DNA of 28,647 nt from an uncultured Eubacteriales bacterium. GTDB lineage: Bacteria; Bacillota; Clostridia; Oscillospirales; Oscillospiraceae. Position 1 is the stretch's first letter; each line of letters starts with the position of its first letter. Made by a program: the position numbers and the translations under genes. The stretch spans positions 1 through 28,647 of the forward strand of contig URGI01000020.1 in the NCBI GenBank assembly GCA_900547315.1. The letters are read 5' to 3'. Under the pieces are notes generated by a model, which saw only the letters and a program-made list of their open reading frames with translations, had not been told where the DNA came from and did no database searches. This document shows, piece by piece, positions 22,528 to 28,647 of the stretch.

Positions 22528-23555
22528 AGAAACTGCTCAACACTTTGTTTGTCACAACGGAGGACGCATACCTCAGCCTTGACGGGGAGAACGTCGTTGT
22601 GAACCGTGAAAAGCAGGAGCTTGCGCGTTTCCCGCTGCATACCTTGTCCGGGATCATCGCCTTCACCTACGCCGGTGCATCCCCTGCGCTCATGGGCGCA
22701 TGTGCCAAGCGTGATATTGCGCTGAGCTTCTGCACTCCGCGCGGCCGTTTTCTCGCGAGATGCGTCGGCGAGACGACCGGCAATGTGCTACTTCGGCGCA
22801 TGCAATACCGCGCGGCAGATGATCCTTTTCAAAGCTGCCGCATTGCCCGCAATATGATATTCGGGAAGCTGCATAACGCCCGTTGGAGCATTGAGCGCAC
22901 GAAGCGCGATCACGGCCTTCGTGTTGATGTTAATAAGCTTCAGGCGTCCATCGACCGGATCAAAGGTCTTTACCCCCTTGTCATGGAAGAGATCTCGCTG
23001 GACTCGCTCCGCGGAGAAGAGGGCGCAGGTGCACAGGCATATTTTGACGTGTTCGACGATATGATCCTTCGCAGCAAGGATGAGTTTTATTATCGCACGC
23101 GCAGCCGCCGTCCGCCGCTCGACAATGTCAACGCCATGCTCTCATTCGCCTATTCCCTGCTTGGAAACGACTGTGCCTCGGCGCTTGAGAGCGTGGGGTT
23201 GGACGCTTATGTCGGCTTCATGCACCGCGACCGGCCAGGACGGTCTTCTCTTGCACTCGATCTGATGGAGGAGCTTCGCCCCTGTTTTGCAGATCGGTTT
23301 GTTCTGTCACTCATCAATAACCGCGTCATTACCCCTTCGGATTTTGAGCACACCGACAGCGGCGCAGTGCTTTTGACCGACAATGGCCGAAAGGCATTTT
23401 TGAAGGCTTGGCAGGAGCGCAAGCGTGATGTTATTACCCATCCATACCTCAAAGAGAAGCTGTCCTGGGGGCTTGTACCGTATGTTCAGGCGCTGCTTCT
23501 CGCGCGGTATCTGCGTGATGACTTGGATGAGTATCCGCCGTTTCTGTGGAAGTGA
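22524..23555 (+). CDS. cas1: Cas1 integrase (type I-C)
   Basis: 343 residues, normal. Metal-dependent integrase that inserts new spacers at the leader end with Cas2. The metal ligands expected for the family are visible: Glu 166 in RGEEGAGAQAYF, His 234 in GFMHRDRPGRSSLALD and Asp 246 in the same block. The N-terminus KKLLNTLFVTTEDAYLSLDGENVVV is typical of I-C Cas1. ATG at 22524 overlaps the cas4 stop (ATGA); cas2 follows after 8 bp. Confidence 0.97.
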   Translation: MKKLLNTLFVTTEDAYLSLDGENVVVNREKQELARFPLHTLSGIIAFTYAGASPALMGACAKRDIALSFCTPRGRFLARCVGETTGNVLLRRMQYRAADDPFQSCRIARNMIFGKLHNARWSIERTKRDHGLRVDVNKLQASIDRIKGLYPLVMEEISLDSLRGEEGAGAQAYFDVFDDMILRSKDEFYYRTRSRRPPLDNVNAMLSFAYSLLGNDCASALESVGLDAYVGFMHRDRPGRSSLALDLMEELRPCFADRFVLSLINNRVITPSDFEHTDSGAVLLTDNGRKAFLKAWQERKRDVITHPYLKEKLSWGLVPYVQALLLARYLRDDLDEYPPFLWK

Positions 23556-23563
23556 GGAGGCAA

Positions 23564-23854
23564 ATGCTTGTTCTGATAACTTATGACGTGAATACTGAGG
23601 GCGCGGGAGGAAGACGCAGGCTGAGAAAAATCGCTAAAGAGTGCATAAATTATGGTCAGCGCGTTCAGAACTCCGTGTTTGAGTGCCTCGTTGATCCCGC
23701 ACAGTGCCGAAAGCTCCAGCACACTCTGTGTTCTATCATGGACGAGGAGCGCGACAGCCTGAGGTTTTACTACCTCGGGGATAAGTACCAAACCCGCATA
23801 GAGCATTTCGGCTCTAACCCGGGTTACGAGCCTGAGGGGGTGCTGATGGTCTGA
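23564..23854 (+). CDS. cas2: Cas2 (type I-C)
   Basis: 96 residues, normal. Dimer that scaffolds the Cas1 integrase; the ferredoxin fold opens with MLVLITYDVNTEGAGGRRRLRKIAKEC, with the conserved Asp 8 after a beta strand, then NYGQRVQNSVFEC. The frame continues upstream into cas1; GAGGAGG at 23554-23560 and the ATG at 23564 fix the start. Last gene of the operon, with the leader of the array directly behind it. Confidence 0.97.
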   Translation: MLVLITYDVNTEGAGGRRRLRKIAKECINYGQRVQNSVFECLVDPAQCRKLQHTLCSIMDEERDSLRFYYLGDKYQTRIEHFGSNPGYEPEGVLMV

Positions 23855-24024
23855 CTGCGAAGCAAAAGCTTACACATTTCTGCTGGGCGCTTCGCACCGA
23901 AAAATGAGCGTCAGCCCAAAGTTTTTATATGCTTACATACGTTTTTGGTAGGTAAGGCATCCCTTTCAGCGGGATATTTGTAACTCTTGCGCAAATCTGC
24001 ACGAAAAATTTGTGCATGTTTGCT
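23855..24024 (+). promoter_or_regulatory. CRISPR leader
   Basis: 170 bp between cas2 and the first repeat, AT-rich relative to the genes. Two dyads are visible: TGCGAAGC/GCTTCGCA (23856-23863 with 23889-23896), possibly ending the cas operon, and TGCGCAAAT/ATTTGTGCA (23988-23996 with 24008-24016, one mismatch), next to the first repeat where integration factors may act. I see no convincing promoter hexamers, although the array must be transcribed from here. Confidence 0.8.
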
Positions 24025-27000
24025 GTCGTGCCCCTCGCGGGGCACGTGGATTGAAATTGCGTCGTGGGAAACCATGAGCTATACCGCTCGTTGTCGTGCC
24101 CCTCGCGGGGCACGTGGATTGAAATTGCGCAATATTGCCGTGTTTGCGGAAGATGACGTGTCGTGCCCCTCGCGGGGCACGTGGATTGAAATGCGTTGAC
24201 CTCGTCCGCAATAAGCCGCTCGCGCTTGTGTCGTGCCCCTCGCGGGGCACGTGGATTGAAATAAAAAGTTGGCGGATGATATCGCTAGTGGGCATGTCGT
24301 GCCCCTCGCGGGGCACGTGGATTGAAATGCTGCCGATGCGCGGCTTTTTAAGCCCGGACAGATGTCGTGCCCCTCGCGGGGCACGTGGATTGAAATAGTT
24401 GATACCTTATAAGCCGGGAACGTCATGGGATGTCGTGCCCCTCGCGGGGCACGTGGATTGAAATCGGTGCTTCAGTTGATACCTTATAAGCCGGGAACGG
24501 TCGTGCCCCTCGCGGGGCACGTGGATTGAAATAGTTGATACCTTATAAGCCGGGAACGTCATGGGATAGTCGTGCCCCTCGCGGGGCACGTGGATTGAAA
24601 TATTCGAGGCGAAAAATACATACGCGACGCGGGGTCGTGCCCCTCGCGGGGCACGTGGATTGAAATCAATTATCTTGAATATGATTTGGAGGTTTATAAG
24701 TCGTGCCCCTCGCGGGGCACGTGGATTGAAATGTCTAGTTTGTCTCGTTGTTGGACTGACTCTGATGTCGTGCCCCTCGCGGGGCACGTGGATTGAAATA
24801 ACCTGTTGATAGCGCGTGTATCGTAATGCCGCATGTCGTGCCCCTCGCGGGGCACGTGGATTGAAATAAGATACAGCCCCGGTAACACGGGGCTGTATTG
24901 TGTCGTGCCCCTCGCGGGGCACGTGGATTGAAATATGCAGTTTTTGACGGCTAATGCCGATAGAATTGGTCGTGCCCCTCGCGGGGCACGTGGATTGAAA
25001 TTCCGGCGTCGGTTGTGGTATACGATTCTTTGCGGGTCGTGCCCCTCGCGGGGCACGTGGATTGAAATAACCTGACCGGCAAACCAATCCAGCGTCACAG
25101 CGTCGTGCCCCTCGCGGGGCACGTGGATTGAAATAGACTCACCCCCGCTGCTTGCCGCCGGGTACGTGTCGTGCCCCTCGCGGGGCACGTGGATTGAAAT
25201 ACGGGCATAATCAAGGCGACAGCCGCGACACTTAGTCGTGCCCCTCGCGGGGCACGTGGATTGAAATATAAAGCCTCCTTAATACACAAGCGAGCAGAAC
25301 TGTCGTGCCCCTCGCGGGGCACGTGGATTGAAATCGTCGTTTTTTGGAGCGTGCGCCATTTGTACTGGTGTCGTGCCCCTCGCGGGGCACGTGGATTGAA
25401 ATTGCTGCCGGGCAATTAACCTCGATATCTCCGGAGTCGTGCCCCTCGCGGGGCACGTGGATTGAAATTCGGTAAAGTCATTAAAGTAACGCTCATTAAA
25501 GCTGTCGTGCCCCTCGCGGGGCACGTGGATTGAAATCGTTTCGCCAAACGAAAGATAGTTGTCATGGTACGGTCGTGCCCCTCGCGGGGCACGTGGATTG
25601 AAATATAGTTGAAGATGTTCATACCCGCTGCTTCTTCGGTCGTGCCCCTCGCGGGGCACGTGGATTGAAATCTGGTCATCATGGAGTTGGGCAGCGTGCT
25701 TGAGAAGTCGTGCCCCTCGCGGGGCACGTGGATTGAAATAGACCAACTATTACGGAAGTAACGTCTATCAGAAGGTCGTGCCCCTCGCGGGGCACGTGGA
25801 TTGAAATATTGAACGACCACCACATATTTGTATACCGGCCGCGTCGTGCCCCTCGCGGGGCACGTGGATTGAAATTTGTCACATATTGACACCAGCCCCG
25901 AATGGTGCTATGTCGTGCCCCTCGCGGGGCACGTGGATTGAAATCGTTGAGTTTCTTTTCCGTCCTATGCTGTCCGTCAAGTCGTGCCCCTCGCGGGGCA
26001 CGTGGATTGAAATTGTCTCTGGCAATGCTGCGTCATACTCGACTATTGCGGTCGTGCCCCTCGCGGGGCACGTGGATTGAAATTTTGATGTCTCGGCGCC
26101 CTGGTATTGGTGGTGATGTCGTGCCCCTCGCGGGGCACGTGGATTGAAATAGACTGTGGATGCTTCGGAATTGTAATTGTCTGGTCGTGCCCCTCGCGGG
26201 GCACGTGGATTGAAATTTTTCTGACGTGGAAACAAAAACCTTTTTCCGGGGTCGTGCCCCTCGCGGGGCACGTGGATTGAAATTGCCGAGGTGAGACGAT
26301 ACTGCCGCACTCGGCAGTGTCGTGCCCCTCGCGGGGCACGTGGATTGAAATACGGGCATAATCAAGACGGCAACCACGACACTTAGTCGTGCCCCTCGCG
26401 GGGCACGTGGATTGAAATAACCATTGGCAAGCTCACAAAGCTGACGATAAAGTCGTGCCCCTCGCGGGGCACGTGGATTGAAATTCTGATAAGACTACCA
26501 TTCCCGGAAATGATGGTAAGGTCGTGCCCCTCGCGGGGCACGTGGATTGAAATGTCCTTGAACGTGGGGGAGTTTGTGGTGAACACGTGTCGTGCCCCTC
26601 GCGGGGCACGTGGATTGAAATGCCACGGTAATAAGCGCCGATACACTTATTCACGGGTCGTGCCCCTCGCGGGGCACGTGGATTGAAATTCCGGCGTGAA
26701 TGAGTTCGGCGAGTTTATTTCGGGTCGTGCCCCTCGCGGGGCACGTGGATTGAAATCCCACGGGGAGCGCGCTAAGGTCTATCGACTGCATGTCGTGCCC
26801 CTCGCGGGGCACGTGGATTGAAATACGTACTTTGACCGATACTTATGAACGCTATCAGAGTCGTGCCCCTCGCGGGGCACGTGGATTGAAATTCGCAATG
26901 GCGTTGAGTATCTGTGTGATGTTGATGTCGTGCCCCTCGCGGGGTATGTGGATTGAAATGTGTTGACAATGATCGTATTGACCAGCTTGAAAATTTGTGC

Positions 27001-27026
27001 CCCTCGCGGGGCACTAGACTTAAACT
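24025..27026 (+). CRISPR. Type I-C CRISPR array, 45 repeats and 44 spacers
   Basis: The 33-bp repeat starts GTCGTGCCCC and ends GGATTGAAAT. The palindrome CGTGCCCC-TCGC-GGGGCACG forms the 8-bp stem cut by Cas5c. By my count there are 43 identical copies, then a variant (26927-26959, GGGGTATG) and a degraded last copy (26994-27026), so the trailer end is at 27026 and new spacers enter at 24025. Spacers are 32-37 bp, average period 67.5 bp. Spacers 6, 7 and 8 (24397-24568) overlap one target, and spacers 18 and 35 are synonymous variants of one another. The direction matches the cas operon. The array is long and the repeats are nearly perfect, which suggests an active locus. Confidence 0.99.
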
Positions 27027-27353
27027 GCCTATATTACGGATAACGCAGAGCTAATCGAGGGTATGCCGGTAAGTCCCGATATATCATCGTTGAGGTTAAA
27101 CTGTGGATATCTTGCACCTGTGTCGGCGTCACCCTGATTTTTCAGTCTCATTATTGCTGTTCCGGATGGACAGCGTATACTGTTATCAGGAAACATCGTA
27201 ATGTTTCTGATTTTTGCAGCATAACAGCAACTTACAGTGTTTTATGTGTATGATATTGATCATACCAGTATAATGCCCATTCTCAGCATTGAATGCATAA
27301 CGTTTTGTTGTACAGCACCATTATACATTCTTTAACATAATGCTGTATAATAA
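27027..27353. other. Intergenic region after the array, no gene seen
   Basis: AT-rich, about 330 bp. Only very short open frames. It holds the hairpin at 27185, a TATGAT-ATTG-ATCATA dyad at 27250-27265 and a TACAGCA/TGCTGTA pair (27311-27317 with 27341-27347). None could be assigned to a known element. Confidence 0.6.
27185..27215 (+). terminator. Possible terminator of the CRISPR precursor transcript
   Basis: ATCAGGAAACAT - CGTA - ATGTTTCTGAT (one bulged G) followed by TTTTT at 27211-27215 (its first T closes the stem). An outer CTGTTAT/ATAACAG pair (27180-27186 with 27221-27227) competes with it. It is 159 bp past the last repeat, the first good terminator on the plus strand. Confidence 0.6.
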
Positions 27354-27396
27354 GCATTGGCTCGCTTTCCTTGTGCTGAGGAAAGCGAGTCAATGC
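27354..27396 (-). terminator. Hairpin terminator after the 55-aa membrane protein gene
   Basis: GCATTG plus CTCGCTTTCCT (27354-27371) pair with AGGAAAGCGAG plus CAATGC (27379-27396), 17 pairs with one internal mismatch. It lies 33 bp past the stop of the minus-strand gene at 27429. Confidence 0.65.
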
Positions 27397-27428
27397 GCTT
27401 GTTATTTACTTTTCCGCCCTGCTACGGG

Positions 27429-27596
27429 TCAGAGTATGATCAGCAGCGCGCACACGACCGCAACCACGCCGCCCACAGCGCTAATCACGCCGTATATCTT
27501 TCTGGACTCTGGATCATTCTTTTCCTTCCCCAGATAGTACACGCCTGCCGCAAGCACAAGTATCCCAATAACGAGACCGATAATTTTTGCCGCCAT
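27429..27596 (-). CDS. Small two-helix membrane protein (55 aa), function unknown
   Basis: Reads MAAKIIGLVIGILVLAAGVY, then a charged loop YLGKEKNDPESRKIYG and a second helix VISAVGGVVAVVCALLIIL. Two membrane segments (about 4-21 and 36-55). GGAGG at 27605-27609 sits 8 bases before the ATG, a strong start, and codon use is normal, so it looks real although short. It begins 13 bp after the last remnant of the P-type ATPase pseudogene and was probably the last gene of that metal-transport operon. I do not recognise the family. Confidence 0.72.
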   Translation of the reverse strand: MAAKIIGLVIGILVLAAGVYYLGKEKNDPESRKIYGVISAVGGVVAVVCALLIIL

Positions 27597-27609
27597 GATT
27601 TTATCCTCC

Positions 27610-28080
27610 TTATTTCTTTCTCCAATTCAGCAGAAACGCCGAATTTGTGATTACAAGCACCGAGCCAGCATATATAACACGCGCGGTACGCGGAGTGAGA
27701 CGGACAAGGCGTTCAATACCGGCACGTGCCTTTGCAACCGTCAGCTCCTCGAGCAATGAGCCCAGCTACATGATGACAGCAACTTCACCCGCAGCGAAAT
27801 ATTTGCCAATACATACAGAAGCGATGAGCGCCAGGGACACGAGCACGTCGGCTTTGATGTCAAATTCAGTCACAAGACCGATTATCGCTTCCATTACTAT
27901 CGGCACACCGCAGAGGATTATCGCGACGCACATGATGTCAAACGGCAATGGCTGAATACCCAGCAAACTGAGAATCGTAGCAACACCGGAAATAATGAGC
28001 AGGACGATATCCTTCTTAGTCCCGCCGATTTCCATCAAATGCTAAAGCTTCTCCATAAACGAATCAACTTTCTTTTTCAT
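27610..28080 (-). pseudogene. Heavy-metal P1B-type ATPase remnant (ZntA/CadA-like), internally deleted with two TAG codons
   Basis: One continuous frame from ATG 28080 (MKKKVDSFMEKL) to TAA 27610, broken by TAG at 28042-28044 and again at 27766-27768. The conceptual product of about 154 residues carries the N-terminal membrane part of a metal-transporting P-type ATPase: TKKDIVLLIISGVATILSL, then FDIKADVLVSLALIASV and KYFAAGEVAVIM-stop-LGSLLEELTVAKARAGIERL, which normally reads through with Gln at that stop. After LTPRTARV it jumps to AGSVLVITNSAFLL, the typical extreme C-terminus. The roughly 450-500 residues between, with the CPC channel motif, DKTGT phosphorylation site and ATP domain, are gone. 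It cannot transport metal. Its promoter and operator are intact. Confidence 0.88.
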
Positions 28081-28095
28081 ACAACGCCTCTTTCC

Positions 28096-28111
28096 ATACC
28101 CCATATGGTAT
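28096..28111. promoter_or_regulatory. Possible metal-sensor operator upstream of the ATPase remnant
   Basis: ATACC - CCATAT - GGTAT, a 5-bp dyad between the -10 box and the ribosome site of the pseudogene. This position and the ATACC/GGTAT arms resemble operators of metal sensors such as CsoR/ArsR-type repressors. No sensor gene lies in the window. Confidence 0.45.
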
Positions 28112-28117
28112 GTTTGC

Positions 28118-28146
28118 ATTATTCCAATACATGTATGCCGTGTCAA
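28118..28146 (-). promoter_or_regulatory. Promoter of the ATPase remnant
   Basis: On the minus strand TTGACA (28146-28141), exactly 17 bases and AATAAT (28123-28118). An intact consensus-type promoter in front of a broken gene. Confidence 0.7.
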
Positions 28147-28174
28147 TAGAAAAACGAAAAATTCTAATACATAT

Positions 28175-28206
28175 AAAAAGCCCCTGCCTTCAGGAAGAAA
28201 GCAGGG
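28175..28206 (-). terminator. Intrinsic terminator
   Basis: On the minus strand CCCTGC - CTTC/GAAG inner stem - GCAGGG, then GC and TTTTT (28179-28175). It insulates the ATPase-remnant promoter from the tRNA genes upstream. No gene is visible between it and 28353. Confidence 0.7.
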
Positions 28207-28353
28207 TAAAATAATATATATAGGAAAAAGCGTAGGTGCAACGGTGTGCAGCGTAGGAGAATGAAATACACAAAACATATAACACATTGCAAAAATCTTG
28301 AAAACCGTAGGCTCCGTGCGCATTTTTTACCATATATCAGGATGCTAACAAGA

Positions 28354-28381
28354 AATACCAATGGCCGAAACCATTGGTATT
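28354..28381 (-). terminator. Terminator after tRNA-Trp
   Basis: AATACCAATGG (28354-28364) pairs with CCATTGGTATT (28371-28381), a perfect 11-bp stem with a 6-base loop. On the minus strand TCTTGTT follows, 8 bp past the CCA end of the tRNA. Confidence 0.7.
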
Positions 28382-28389
28382 ACTACATT

Positions 28390-28465
28390 TGGCAGGGGAA
28401 GAAGGCTTCGAACCCTCGGCCTACGGTTTTGGAGACCGCCGCTCTACCAGCTGAGCTATTCCCCT
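28390..28465 (-). tRNA. tRNA-Trp (CCA anticodon)
   Basis: 76 nt on the minus strand including an encoded CCA end. The acceptor arm AGGGGAA pairs with TTCCCCT; D arm AGCTCAGCTGGTAGAGC; anticodon loop CTCCAAA gives anticodon CCA; T arm with GGTTCGAAGCC. All arms close. It is the last of at least three clustered minus-strand tRNA genes. Confidence 0.96.
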
Positions 28466-28481
28466 ATTTAATTGAAAGAAT

Positions 28482-28557
28482 TGGTGGACCGTCAGGGACT
28501 CGAACCCCGGACCGACCGGTTATGAGCCGGTTGCTCTACCAACTGAGCTAACGGTCC
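28482..28557 (-). tRNA. tRNA with CAU anticodon (elongator Met most likely, Ile2 possible)
   Basis: 76 nt on the minus strand with encoded CCA. The acceptor GGACCGT pairs with ACGGTCC; anticodon loop CTCATAA gives CAU; T arm GGTTCGAGTCC. A fully paired 5' acceptor end and the loop sequence argue against initiator tRNA. Whether C34 is changed to lysidine for Ile cannot be told from DNA; elongator Met is the default. Confidence 0.93.
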
Positions 28558-28567
28558 AAATCTCACT

Positions 28568-28601
28568 AAAAATATTGCCGTCACGATATCGTGACGGCAA
28601 T
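28568..28601 (-). terminator. Terminator after the third tRNA gene
   Basis: A perfect 28-bp palindrome (28574-28601, arms ATTGCCGTCACGAT) that on the minus strand is followed by ATTTTTAG. It lies between the partial tRNA and tRNA-Met, so the three tRNAs are not all one transcript, or readthrough occurs. Confidence 0.8.
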
Positions 28602-28611
28602 ACCGTTTCAG

Positions 28612-28647
<36 letters not shown>

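Noticed and set aside
23966..27014. Many open frames in the array with repeated FNPRAPRGAR or ISIHVPREGHD peptides
   Set aside because: They are translations of the CRISPR repeat in different frames and have no coding meaning.
24025..27026. Self-targeting spacers against this window
   Set aside because: I compared spacers by eye with the genes here and saw no match of useful length. Only the creR guide, which is outside the array, matches a site in the window. A full search is still needed for the rest of the genome.
28042..28323. 93-codon minus-strand frame ending in MKKKVDSFMEKL
   Set aside because: It crosses an intrinsic terminator and the promoter of the ATPase remnant; only its last 13 codons (from 28080) belong to a real gene, the pseudogene.

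Overview
The window looks like one end of an assembled contig from a GC-rich (my estimate, high 50s % GC) low-GC-lineage-type Firmicute, most likely a gut Clostridia/Oscillospiraceae-like bacterium. The evidence is a CIRCE-controlled groES-groEL operon, strong AGGAGG ribosome sites, several GTG/TTG starts, Clostridia-style DHHW/MBOAT and RseC-like proteins and a type I-C CRISPR-Cas locus. The first 73 bases are not genomic. They are an Illumina TruSeq P7 adapter with its index, so the first gene is cut at its 5' end by the contig boundary.

Layout: (1) 74-2079, a partial THUMP-domain 23S rRNA methyltransferase and a DagK/YegS lipid kinase. (2) 2151-4342, groES-groEL with a sigma-A promoter, CIRCE operator and strong terminator. 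(3) 4387-9870, housekeeping and accessory genes: an HD-domain phosphohydrolase, a minus-strand phosphodiester glycosidase with a small membrane protein, an alpha/beta hydrolase, a MATE exporter and a PfkB-family kinase. (4) 9923-12894, an overlapping RseC-like, DHHW and MBOAT operon, the last two probably for polysaccharide O-acetylation. (5) 13035-15984, a putative HExxH protein, a GH3 beta-N-acetylhexosaminidase lipoprotein (minus) and an ATC-hydrolase-family protein.

(6) 16057-27026 is a complete type I-C CRISPR-Cas system: cas3 with its own promoter, then cas5c-cas8c-(internal cas11c)-cas7-cas4-cas1-cas2 as one tightly overlapping operon, a leader and an array of 45 repeats and 44 spacers. 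Three overlapping spacers inside the array reveal a 5'-TTC PAM. Between cas3 and cas5, on the minus strand, lies what I consider the key discovery of the window. It is a compact Cas-regulating RNA (creR-like) gene with a promoter, one diverged CRISPR repeat that keeps the GTCG start and the GGATTGAAAT 5'-handle, a 17-nt guide and a terminator hairpin. The guide matches a TTC-flanked site just downstream of the cas5 operon promoter at 15 of 17 positions. Both mismatches fall at positions 6 and 12, the positions that type I Cascade flips out and does not read. This predicts that Cascade represses its own operon without a match long enough for Cas3 attack.

(7) 27027-28647 is a decayed region and then RNA genes: a 55-aa membrane protein, a metal P1B-type ATPase pseudogene (internal deletion, two in-frame TAG codons, promoter and operator still intact), tRNA-Trp(CCA), tRNA-Met(CAU) and the 3' half of a third tRNA cut by the window end. 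Almost all calls rest on reading motifs and spacing by eye. No database search was possible.
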